Source: Alterirhizorhabdus solaris
GTDB taxonomy: Bacteria; Pseudomonadota; Alphaproteobacteria; Sphingomonadales; Sphingomonadaceae
DNA: 38,916 nucleotides
Direction: 5' to 3'
NCBI RefSeq assembly: GCF_007785815.1
Contig: NZ_VNIM01000038.1
Coordinates: forward strand, 1-38,916
Position 1 is the stretch's first letter. The number at the start of each line of letters is the position of its first letter. The translations under genes were made by a program, and so were the position numbers. The notes beneath the pieces were generated by a model. That model worked only from the letters and a program-made list of their open reading frames with translations. It was not told the DNA's origin and searched no databases. This document shows, one piece after another, positions 8,778 through 17,909 of the stretch.

Positions 8778-10861
8778 TTCGGTGCGGCCGCCGGGTTGGG
8801 CTTGCTCGCCGGGCCGGTCTCTCGCGCGCGCTGGCGGATGAAGTGGCGCAAGCCCTCCAGCTCGGCGGTCGTCAGATTGTCGAACCGGCCCATCCCGCGC
8901 TCCATCAACGCGCCCTCGTGGACGACCTGATAGAAGGCGTCGGCATCCATCGGCGTCGGCGCCTTGCGAAGATCCGGCGCGGCACCGCCCGCGATCATGC
9001 CGGCGCCGTGACAGATCACGCAGCTCTGCCCGTAGATACCCGCGCCCACCTTCGCCTTTGCCGCATCGATCACGAAGGCCGGATCGTCGAGGATCGGCTG
9101 GTCCACCGGCTCCACCGGCGGCAGCGCCGCCTTGCCGTCCAGCACGAACGTCAGCACCCGCCGCTTCTGCTCGCGATAATCCCAGTTGGGCGTGTTGGCG
9201 AAGCTGGAGCGGAAGCCGGTGATGACGGTGACATATTGCCGGCCGCCGGCGGAATAGGTGATCGCGTTGCCGAGGATGCCGTTCTGCGCGTCGAACGACC
9301 ACAATTGCTTGCCACTGTCCGCCGCGAAGGCGACGAACCTGCCGGTGTTCAGCCCCTGGAACACCAGATTGCCGGCGGTGGTGATCGTGCCGCCGTTGAG
9401 GATGCCGTTCTGCGGCAGCTTCCACGCCACCTTCTGCTTCCCCGGATCATAGGCGACGAGATTGCTGCCGGGCGGCGCCACCGTCATCCCCGCCGGCACC
9501 GCGCCCAGCCCGGTGTTGACGAACATGCCCGGCTTGTACGTCCAGCCGGCCACGTTCGCCGGATCGGTCACGACGCGCTGCTGCTCGATCTGGGGGATAT
9601 AGACGAGGCCGGTCTTGCGGTTGAACGACATCGTTTCCACCGCATGCGCGCCCGTCGGCGAAGGGTACATCACGAAGGCCGTGCCGGTCGGATAACGCGC
9701 GGCGGGGTTCTCGATCGGGCGGCCGGTCTTCATGTCGATGCCGCTCGCCCAGTTGGCGGGGGCGAAGTTGCCGGGCGTGTTCACCAGCTTCCCCGTCGCC
9801 CGGTCGATCACGTAGAAAAAGCCGTTCTTCGGCGCATGCAGGATCACGTCGCGCGGGCGCCCGTCGATCGACAGGGTCGCCAGCTGGATATCCATCGCGT
9901 CGTTGTAATCCCACGTGTCGGCGGGATTGATCTGATAGTGCCACGCATATTTGCCGGTCTTGCGGTCGACCGCCACGATCGAGGCGAGGAACAAATTGTC
10001 GCCGCCGCCGGGGCTGCGGATCTTCTGGTTCCACGGGAAGCCGTTGCCGGTGCCGAAAATGACGCGATCGTATTTCGCATCATAGGCCATCGCGTGCCAC
10101 ACGTTGCCGCCGCCGCCGACCTTCCACCATTCGCCGGTCCATGTCTTGGCGGCCATCGGCATCACGCTGTCGGAGGCGGCACCGTCCGGCCCCTTCGCCG
10201 GGTCGCCGGGCACGGTGTAGAAGCGCCACGCCTGCTTGCCGCTGGCGATGTCGTAGGCGGTCACGTAGCCGCGCACCGGGCCATAATCGCCGCCACCGAA
10301 GCCGATCAGCACCTTGTCGCCGGCCACCCACGGCGGCCCGGTGATATAGGCGTCGTCCTTCGGATCGATCGTCATCGCCGACCACAGGCTGCGCCCGGTC
10401 TTCGCATCGAGCGCGATCAGCCGCCCGTCGCGGGTGGCGGTGAAGATGCGGCCCGCCGAATACGCGATGCCGCGCGTGCCCCAGCCGGCGCGCATCTTGT
10501 GCCCGACGACCTTCGCCACCTCGGGATCATATTGCCAGAGCTGCTTGCCGGTCACCGCATCCATCGCGGTGACGACGCTGTTGCCGACGGCGAAGTAGAG
10601 TACGCCCCCCACCGCGAGCGGGGCGGTGAAGCTGTCGAACGTGTCGAGATCGGCCGACCACGCCAGGCCGAGGCGAGAGACGTTGCCCGCGTCGATCTGG
10701 ACGAGCGGGCTGTAGTGATCCTCGCTGCCGTCACGCCCGTAGGCGCTCCAGTCCGCACCCTCGACCGCGGGCGCGCGACTGGCGGCGACGGCGCCGGCCA
10801 TGGCCACGACGGCGGCCATGCCGCCAAACGCCAGACCGGCCTTCCGGATCGCTCGTCCCAT
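8774..10861 (-). CDS. PQQ-dependent dehydrogenase with C-terminal cytochrome c domain (first copy)
   Basis: First gene of the minus-strand unit, 695 residues from the ATG at 10861; a GTG directly before it at 10864 is an alternative start. AGGAGAGGTGG lies just upstream. Residues 1-30 form a signal peptide (RKAGLAFGGMAAVVAMAG then AVAASRAPA). The propeller has GTGNGFPWN (Asn273) and DTWDYN (Asp318, presumed base), and the haem c domain has CVICH (614-618) with a likely axial Met657. Apart from the haem ligands there are no cysteines, so the usual vicinal disulfide of quinoprotein alcohol dehydrogenases cannot form. The next gene encodes a close paralogue, so the cell has two related periplasmic dehydrogenases, perhaps for an alcohol and its aldehyde or for two substrates. 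Substrate unknown. Confidence 0.9.
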   Translation of the reverse strand: MGRAIRKAGLAFGGMAAVVAMAGAVAASRAPAVEGADWSAYGRDGSEDHYSPLVQIDAGNVSRLGLAWSADLDTFDSFTAPLAVGGVLYFAVGNSVVTAMDAVTGKQLWQYDPEVAKVVGHKMRAGWGTRGIAYSAGRIFTATRDGRLIALDAKTGRSLWSAMTIDPKDDAYITGPPWVAGDKVLIGFGGGDYGPVRGYVTAYDIASGKQAWRFYTVPGDPAKGPDGAASDSVMPMAAKTWTGEWWKVGGGGNVWHAMAYDAKYDRVIFGTGNGFPWNQKIRSPGGGDNLFLASIVAVDRKTGKYAWHYQINPADTWDYNDAMDIQLATLSIDGRPRDVILHAPKNGFFYVIDRATGKLVNTPGNFAPANWASGIDMKTGRPIENPAARYPTGTAFVMYPSPTGAHAVETMSFNRKTGLVYIPQIEQQRVVTDPANVAGWTYKPGMFVNTGLGAVPAGMTVAPPGSNLVAYDPGKQKVAWKLPQNGILNGGTITTAGNLVFQGLNTGRFVAFAADSGKQLWSFDAQNGILGNAITYSAGGRQYVTVITGFRSSFANTPNWDYREQKRRVLTFVLDGKAALPPVEPVDQPILDDPAFVIDAAKAKVGAGIYGQSCVICHGAGMIAGGAAPDLRKAPTPMDADAFYQVVHEGALMERGMGRFDNLTTAELEGLRHFIRQRARETGPASKPNPAAAPK

Positions 10862-10881
10862 CACTATCCACCTCTCCTATT

Positions 10882-10917
10882 TTCTACACTGTGGTGCAGA
10901 ATCTAGGGGGTTGTCAA
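10882..10917 (-). promoter_or_regulatory. Candidate operator and -35 element for the PQQ/aldolase unit
   Basis: The inverted repeat TTCTACACTGTGGTGCAGAA (10882-10901) has 8-base arms matching at 7 positions around a 4-base centre. On the minus strand a perfect TTGACA lies at 10912-10917, but no good -10 box stands 17 bases downstream (CCACAG). A repressor or activator site overlapping the promoter is plausible. No regulator gene for it lies in the window, so the protein that binds is unknown. Confidence 0.4.
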
Positions 10918-11356
10918 CCGAGCGTCGGAACATGGATCGCATGGCCCGAACCGGCCCTTGCCGGTCGCGGTTCGATGGTGGCACGGGGATCGGGGAGTGA
11001 CGACACCCCTTGTGTCAATCTCCCCCCCTGCCGTCCGGTCGAGCGGACGGCGCGAGTTGACTCGGACAGGACAAGCGCAGCTTGACGCGCGAATGCCGGA
11101 CTAGGGTGTGCCCCCCGGTCGCCGCGCACCCGCGCGAGGGATCACGACGTGCTGCCGGCCGCCCCGCTGTTCGCGAGCCCGCGACCGGAATCGCCTGACC
11201 TCGCCTGATCGCGCGACGGCCCGCACGGCACGCGATGCCCCGATCTGGTGGATGCCCGGCCTCTTGGACCACCCATTGCCTGCGCCCGGGCGGCGGCGGA
11301 CGCATTACACCGCCCGCCTTCAGCGGCCGGCGATGAGCGCCCCAGTCTCAACGTCC
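10918..11356. other. Non-coding gap between xylA 3' end and the PQQ gene promoter
   Basis: About 440 bases without a supportable gene; the short open frames here have no family features and no ribosome site. It contains a perfect 8-bp hairpin, GCCGTCCG (11030-11037) with CGGACGGC (11044-11051) and a 6-base loop, without a T-tract. A short GACAC/GTGTC inverted repeat lies near 11002-11016. It must hold the end of the xylBA transcript, but no standard terminator is visible. Confidence 0.5.
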
Positions 11357-12670
11357 TCAAAAGCGGTTGACGAGGTTCTCCAGCCATTCCTGACGGCCGG
11401 ACTGCCGCTGCGGCGCGAGATCGCGCTCGACGGCCAGATCGGCGATCGTGGCGAGCGACGCGTCGGCGGCGTGGACAGCCTGCCCCAGTCCCTCGTTCCA
11501 GCCTGCGTAGCGCTGGGCGCGAAAGCCGTCGAGACGGCCATCGGCGATGATCGCCTCGGCCTTGACCAACGCGTGCGCGATCGTGTCGATGCCGCCGATA
11601 TGGCCGTGGAACAGGTCCGCCGCGTCGACGCTCTGCCGGCGCACCTTGGCATCGAAGTTGAAGCCGCCCGTCGTGAAGCCGCCGGCACGCACGATCTCCA
11701 GCATCGCCAGCGTCAATTCCTCGACCGAGTTGGGGAATTGGTCGGTGTCCCAGCCGTTCTGGTGGTCGCCGCGATTGGCGTCGATCGACCCGAAGATGCC
11801 GAGCGCGCGCGCCATCGCGATCTCGTGCTCGAACGTATGGCCCGAAAGCGTCGCGTGGTTGGCCTCGATGTTGACCTTGACCTCGTTCTCCAGACCGAAG
11901 CGCTTGAGGAAGCCGTACACCGTCTGCGTATCGAAATCATACTGGTGCTTGGTCGGCTCGTGCGGCTTGGGTTCGATCAGGATCGCGCCCTTGAAGCCGA
12001 TCCTGTGCTTGTGCGCGACGACCAGCGACAGGAAGCGGCCGAAATTCTCCTGCTCGATGCCGACATCGGTGTTGAGGATCGTGTCGTAACCCTCGCGTCC
12101 GCCCCACAGCACGTAGTTCTGCCCGCCCAGGCGATGCGTCGCCTCCAGCGCATCGCGCACCTGCGACGCGGCCCAGGCGAATACCTCCGGGTCGGGATTG
12201 GTCGCGGCGCCCGCCATGTAGCGCGGATGGCTGAACAGGTTCGCCGTGCCCCACAACAGCTTGCGGCCATGCTGCGCCTGCAACGCCTCGAGATGATCGA
12301 CCGCCTCGGCGAAGCTGCGACGGAAGGATGCGATGTCGCCGGCATCGGCCATGACGTCGACATCGTGGAAGCAGTAATAAGGCACGTCGAGCTTTTCGAC
12401 GAAAGCGAGCGCCGCCTCGCGCTTGGCCTTCGCCGCCGGGGCATCGTTGGGGCCGGCCTGCCACGGGCGGCTGAACGTGCCGCCGCCGAAAACGTCGCTG
12501 CCCGGCCAGCAGAAGGTGTGCCAGAAGCAGACTGCGACACGGAGATATTCCTCCATCGTCTTGCCGAAGACGACGCGGTCCTTGTCGTACCAGCGGTAGG
12601 CGAAATCGTTCGCGCTGTCGGGGCCTTCGTAGCGGACGGTGTCGAACGGCGCGAAATAGTCGGCGGACAT
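11357..12670 (-). CDS. xylA: Xylose isomerase
   Basis: Converts D-xylose to D-xylulose in the cytosol, first step of the isomerase pathway. The protein has 437 residues, the usual length for class II enzymes. It shows the active-site segment FHDVDV with His102 and Asp105, the lysine-containing strand [14 protein letters not shown], then [17 protein letters not shown] and [17 protein letters not shown] with the metal-binding acids and His. The ATG lies 5 bp after the xylB stop, with GGAG in the last codons of xylB serving as ribosome site, so the two are co-transcribed as xylB-xylA. Regulation is expected through the operator in front of xylB. Confidence 0.97.
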   Translation of the reverse strand: MSADYFAPFDTVRYEGPDSANDFAYRWYDKDRVVFGKTMEEYLRVAVCFWHTFCWPGSDVFGGGTFSRPWQAGPNDAPAAKAKREAALAFVEKLDVPYYCFHDVDVMADAGDIASFRRSFAEAVDHLEALQAQHGRKLLWGTANLFSHPRYMAGAATNPDPEVFAWAASQVRDALEATHRLGGQNYVLWGGREGYDTILNTDVGIEQENFGRFLSLVVAHKHRIGFKGAILIEPKPHEPTKHQYDFDTQTVYGFLKRFGLENEVKVNIEANHATLSGHTFEHEIAMARALGIFGSIDANRGDHQNGWDTDQFPNSVEELTLAMLEIVRAGGFTTGGFNFDAKVRRQSVDAADLFHGHIGGIDTIAHALVKAEAIIADGRLDGFRAQRYAGWNEGLGQAVHAADASLATIADLAVERDLAPQRQSGRQEWLENLVNRF

Positions 12671-12675
12671 GGGCT

Positions 12676-14124
<1,449 letters not shown>

Positions 14125-14151
14125 GCGTCGCTCTCCTCGCTTATGTCGTCG

Positions 14152-14165
14152 AGGTAGCGCTACCA
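14152..14165 (-). promoter_or_regulatory. LacI-family operator upstream of xylB
   Basis: Read on the minus strand the site is TGGTAGCGCTACCT. It contains the perfect 12-bp palindrome GGTAGCGCTACC (14153-14164) with the central CG-type core typical of LacI-family operators. It sits in the xylB-regulator divergent gap, 28 bases before the xylB start, in the position of its promoter. It resembles the Caulobacter XylR operator as I remember it, and it recurs before the transporter gene. Confidence 0.75.
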
Positions 14166-14239
14166 CGAGCAGGCGGGCAAGCCTTTTCGTGCCGGCCGAC
14201 CGGCTTGTGAGCGCCGCGCATGCGCTCTACGCGGGACCG

Positions 14240-15310
14240 ATGGGAACGACGGAGAACATGCGGGGCCGCCGGCCCCGCCTGGGCGCGCGCGGACCGACCG
14301 TGGCGGACGTCGCCCGGCTGGCCGGGGTGTCGCCGATGACCGTGTCTCGCGTCATCAACACCGAAACCAGCGTTCTGCCCGCCACGCGCGACAAAGTGCG
14401 GACGGCGATCGCGACGCTCGGCTATGTCCCCAATCTGGCGGCGCGCAGCCTCGCCGGTGGCCAGCAGTGCCGGATCGCCCTGCTCCACGCGAACCCGAGC
14501 GCGGCCTATCTGAGCGAATTCCTGATGGGCAGCCTGGCGCAGGCGAGCCTGATCGACGCCCAGTTGATCGTCGAGCAATGCGACCCGCTCGAGCCGTATC
14601 AGGCGCTGGTCGGCCGCCTGTCCGGCCACCGGGTCGACGCGGTGCTGCTGCCGCCGCCGCTGTGCGACGATCCCGCCCTGCTGGCCGCGCTCGAGGCGGC
14701 AGGCCTGCCGGTCGCGCAGATCGCGACCGGGCGTCCGGCAGCGTTCGCCCATGCGCTGACGATCGACGACGAGGAGGCCGCGCACCGGATGACCACGCAC
14801 CTGATCGGGCGGGGCCATCGCCGGATCGGCTTCATCACCGGCGCCGCCAACCAGACGGTGAGCGCCGCGCGGCGGGCGGGCTACGATCGCGCGCTGGCGG
14901 ACGCCGGCCTGCCGCACGATCCGCGCCTCGTCGCACAGGGCGATTTTACCTATCGCTCGGGACTTCTTGCGGCGACCGCGCTGCTCGCCTGCGTGCCGCG
15001 TCCGACCGCCATCTTCGCGAGCAACGACGACATGGCCGCCGCCGCCGTCGCGGTCGCGCATCGCGGTCATCTCGACGTGCCGGCCGACCTGTCGGTATGC
15101 GGTTTCGACGACAGCGCGATGTCCCGCACGATCTGGCCGGAGATCACCACCGTCCACCAGCCGATCGCCGATATGGCGCGACAGGCCACGGCCCTGCTGG
15201 CCGGCACGGTGCGCGAGCGCAGCGCCGCGCGAGAGGCCAGCGTCCGCCATGTCAGGGTGGCCTTCACGATCAGGCACCGGGCCTCCGACGGCCCGCCCCC
15301 GCTCGATTGA
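14240..15310 (+). CDS. LacI-family transcriptional regulator of the xylose cluster (XylR-like repressor)
   Basis: A 356-residue repressor; an ATG at 14258, giving 350 residues, is an alternative start. The N-terminal helix-turn-helix and hinge read PTVADVARLAGVSPMTVSRV then LGYVPNLAARSLAGG (the LAARSL hinge helix). A periplasmic-binding-protein-like sugar domain follows, with HALTIDDEEAAHRMTTHLI, GHRRIGFITG, AIFASNDDMA and LSVCGFDDSAMS, the usual LacI blocks. It lies divergent from xylBA and just ahead of the transporter gene. Copies of a palindromic operator are at both promoters, so I infer that it binds them and that xylose or a xylose derivative releases it. The operator palindrome is 75 bp before its own start, allowing autoregulation. 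Confidence 0.9.
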   Translation: MGTTENMRGRRPRLGARGPTVADVARLAGVSPMTVSRVINTETSVLPATRDKVRTAIATLGYVPNLAARSLAGGQQCRIALLHANPSAAYLSEFLMGSLAQASLIDAQLIVEQCDPLEPYQALVGRLSGHRVDAVLLPPPLCDDPALLAALEAAGLPVAQIATGRPAAFAHALTIDDEEAAHRMTTHLIGRGHRRIGFITGAANQTVSAARRAGYDRALADAGLPHDPRLVAQGDFTYRSGLLAATALLACVPRPTAIFASNDDMAAAAVAVAHRGHLDVPADLSVCGFDDSAMSRTIWPEITTVHQPIADMARQATALLAGTVRERSAAREASVRHVRVAFTIRHRASDGPPPLD

Positions 15311-15344
15311 CTTCGCGGGAAGTGTCGTCATGGTAGCGCTCACA
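15307..15344 (+). promoter_or_regulatory. Transporter promoter with second LacI-type operator
   Basis: TTGACT (15307-15312, overlapping the regulator's stop codon) is followed after 17 bases by a weak -10, ATGGTA. The operator-like TGGTAGCGCTCACA at 15331-15344 overlaps that -10. It matches the xylB operator in TGGTAGCGCT and at two of the last four bases. A repressor bound here would block transcription of the transporter-epimerase-xylosidase unit. Confidence 0.65.
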
Positions 15345-15369
15345 AAGAAGAATCGATGGCGGGGATGAC

Positions 15370-16773
15370 ATGGCCGACAATACCGGCGAACGGGGGAACC
15401 TGACGTTCATTTGCCTGATCGTGGCGGTGGCGACGATCGGCGGATTCATGTTCGGCTATGACTCCGGCGCGATCAACGGCACGCAGGAAGGACTGCGGCA
15501 GACCTTCGGCCTGACCGAAGGCCAGCTGGGGCTGACCGTCAGCGCGCTGTTGCCGGGGTGCGCGCTCGGCGCATTCCTGGCCGGGCGCTTCGCCGACATC
15601 TTCGGCCGCCGCAAGGTGATGATGGTCGCCGCCCTGCTGTTCATCGTCAGCGCGCTCGCCTCGGGCGCGGCGCATTCCGCGTTGATCCTCGCCCTTGCCC
15701 GCTTCTTCGCCGGCGCGGCGGTCGGTGCCGCCAGCGTCTTGTCGCCCGCCTATATCAGCGAGGTCACGCCGGCGCATATCCGTGGCCGCCTGTCGAGCGC
15801 CCAGCAGGTGATGATCATCTCCGGCCTCACCGGCGCGTTCGTCGCGAACTATTATCTCGCGCAGGCGGCGGGGTCGTCGCTCGGTGCCTTCTGGGGCGGC
15901 CATGCGGCATGGCGCTGGATGTTCTGGGTTCAGGCCCTGCCCGCCCTGCTGTTCCTGCTGGCGTTGCTGGCGATTCCGGAAAGTCCGCGCTTCCTGGTCG
16001 CCAAAGGGCGGGATGACGAAGCCGAGCAGGTGCTGACCCGCCTGCTGGGCGCCGGTGTCGCGCGGGCCAAGCTCGCCGAGATCAAGACGACGCTGGCGAC
16101 CGACCACGCCCCGAGCCTGGCGGACATCCGCAAGCCCGGCGGCGGCTGGCGGCCGATCGTGTGGGTGGGCATCGGGCTTGCCGTGTTCCAACAGCTCGTC
16201 GGCATCAACATCGTGTTCTATTACGGCGCGGTGCTGTGGCAGGCGGTCGGCTTCAGCGAGGCGGACGCGCTCAAGATCAACATCCTGTCGGGTGCGGTGT
16301 CGATCCTCGCCTGCATCGTATCGATCCTGCTGATCGACCGCATTGGTCGCAAGCCGCTGTTGCTGATCGGCTCTGCGGGCATGGCCGTCACGCTCGGCAC
16401 CCTCTCCTGGTGCTTCGCCCAGGGCAGCTTCGAGGGCGGCCACCTGATCCTGCCCGCCGGCGTCGGCACCACCGCGCTCTATGCCGCGAACGCCTATGTC
16501 GTGTTCTTCAACCTCAGCTGGGGCCCGGTGATGTGGGTGATGCTGGGCGAGATGTTCCCCAACCAGATGCGCGGCTCGGCGCTGGCCATCGCCGGGGCCG
16601 CGCAGTGGCTGGCGAATTTCGCGGTCAGCTCCAGCTTCCCGTGGCTGTCGCAGAATGTCGGGCTGCCGGTGACCTATGCCGCCTATACCATCTTCGCGCT
16701 GCTCTCGTTCTTCTTCGTGCGATCCTTCGTGCGCGAAACCAAGGGCGTGGAACTCGAAGCGATGCAGGGCTGA
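15370..16773 (+). CDS. MFS sugar:proton symporter (XylE/GLUT family), probable xylose importer
   Basis: A 467-residue inner-membrane protein with 12 predicted membrane segments. Sugar-porter signatures are visible: GYDSGAINGT in the first segment, GRFADIFGRR in loop 2-3, the RFFAGAAVGAASVLSPAYISE stretch (beginning near residue 113), PESPRFLV at the start of the central loop, QQLVGINIVFYYG in helix 7 with its sugar-binding glutamines, RIGRKPLLLIG in loop 8-9, and the C-terminal ETKGVELEAM. It imports a pentose or hexose with a proton; xylose is inferred from the neighbours and the shared operator. A GCGGGGA ribosome site precedes the ATG. The epimerase gene starts 6 bp after its stop. Confidence 0.9.
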   Translation: MADNTGERGNLTFICLIVAVATIGGFMFGYDSGAINGTQEGLRQTFGLTEGQLGLTVSALLPGCALGAFLAGRFADIFGRRKVMMVAALLFIVSALASGAAHSALILALARFFAGAAVGAASVLSPAYISEVTPAHIRGRLSSAQQVMIISGLTGAFVANYYLAQAAGSSLGAFWGGHAAWRWMFWVQALPALLFLLALLAIPESPRFLVAKGRDDEAEQVLTRLLGAGVARAKLAEIKTTLATDHAPSLADIRKPGGGWRPIVWVGIGLAVFQQLVGINIVFYYGAVLWQAVGFSEADALKINILSGAVSILACIVSILLIDRIGRKPLLLIGSAGMAVTLGTLSWCFAQGSFEGGHLILPAGVGTTALYAANAYVVFFNLSWGPVMWVMLGEMFPNQMRGSALAIAGAAQWLANFAVSSSFPWLSQNVGLPVTYAAYTIFALLSFFFVRSFVRETKGVELEAMQG

Positions 16774-16779
16774 CGAGGA

Positions 16780-17871
16780 GTGGCGCAGTCGGCAGCCTCG
16801 ACGACCATCCCGCTGGCGAGGCGCGAGGCCGCCGGTCGCCTGGCCGACGGCACGCCGGTAGAGGCCGTCACCCTGTCGAACAGGCATGGCCTGTCCGCGC
16901 GGATCCTCACCTACGGGGCGACGCTGCAGGCGCTTCTCGTCCCCGACGCGGACGGCGTGCCGGCAGACATCGTGCTGGGGCACGACGATGTCGCGGGATA
17001 TGAGGCGACGCGCGGCTTCCTCGGCGTTACCGTGGGGCGCTATGCCAACCGCATCGCCGGCGGACGCCTCGTGCTCGACGGCGTGCCCCATCACCTGACG
17101 CGCAACGACGGCGACAACACGCTGCATGGCGGGCGCGGGTTCGATCAGGCGGTGTGGACGATCGCGGCGCTCGACACCCGATCTCCCGCGTCGGTCGTGC
17201 TCCAGCATATCAGCGCGGACGGCGACGACGGTTTTCCCGGCGAGGTCACCGCGCGGGTCACCTACACGCTCCACGACGACGGCGATCTCGCGATCACCTT
17301 CACCGCCACGACCACCCGGTCGACCGTCGTCAACCTGACCAACCACGCCCTGTTCGATCTGGCCGGGGAAGACGCCGCACAGGACGCGATGTCGCACCGC
17401 CTGACCATCGCCGCCGCCCTTTACACGCCGGTCGATCCCGCGCTGATCCCGACCGGCGAGCTGCGGGCGGTGGCCGGCACGCCGTTCGATTTCCGCACCC
17501 CCCGCACACTGGCGGAGGGTGTGCGGAACGGCGACGCGCAGATCTCGATCGGCCGGGGCTACGACCATAATTTCGTGCTCGACAAGGGCATGACGGCAGA
17601 GCCGCGCCTCGCCGCCCGGCTCGAACACCCCGTATCGGGCCGCCGGCTCGACGTGCTGACGACCGAGCCGGGGCTGCAGCTCTACACCGCCAACGGTTTC
17701 GACGGCAGCGTGCGCGGCAAGCGCGGACGCCTCTACCGGAAGGGCGACGGGATCGCGCTGGAACCGCAGAAATTTCCCGATACGCCCAACCGGCCCGCGT
17801 TCGGATCGGCCCGGCTCGACCCCGGCGAGACCTACCGCCACGCCATGATCTATCGCCTGTCGCTCCTATGA
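16780..17871 (+). CDS. Aldose 1-epimerase (mutarotase)
   Basis: Interconverts alpha and beta anomers of aldoses and so feeds the isomerase with the anomer it uses. The protein has 363 residues from a GTG start. The family blocks are GRYANRIAGGRLVLDG (86-101), NTLHGG with His116, NLTNHALFDLAG with His189, GRGYDHNFVLD, a TTEPGLQLYTANGF strand and GIALEPQKFPD with the catalytic Glu328. No export signal is seen, so it should act in the cytosol. Only 6 bp separate it from the transporter stop, so translation probably relies on coupling. Its stop overlaps an ATG (ATGA) leading into the xylosidase frame. Confidence 0.93.
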   Translation: MAQSAASTTIPLARREAAGRLADGTPVEAVTLSNRHGLSARILTYGATLQALLVPDADGVPADIVLGHDDVAGYEATRGFLGVTVGRYANRIAGGRLVLDGVPHHLTRNDGDNTLHGGRGFDQAVWTIAALDTRSPASVVLQHISADGDDGFPGEVTARVTYTLHDDGDLAITFTATTTRSTVVNLTNHALFDLAGEDAAQDAMSHRLTIAAALYTPVDPALIPTGELRAVAGTPFDFRTPRTLAEGVRNGDAQISIGRGYDHNFVLDKGMTAEPRLAARLEHPVSGRRLDVLTTEPGLQLYTANGFDGSVRGKRGRLYRKGDGIALEPQKFPDTPNRPAFGSARLDPGETYRHAMIYRLSLL

Positions 17872-17909
17872 TGACCACCCTTCCCGCATCCCCCGACAAA
17901 GAGGTTTCC

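Noticed and set aside
6621-10861. Lanthanide-dependent (XoxF/PedH-type) dehydrogenases
   Set aside because: Both proteins have Asn two residues after the catalytic Asp (WDYN) instead of the Asp that marks lanthanide enzymes.
15340-17841. Very long minus-strand open frame (833 codons) opposite the transporter and epimerase genes
   Set aside because: It is antisense to two genes with clear family motifs. Its translation is Arg/Gly/His-rich without domains, a usual effect of high GC content.
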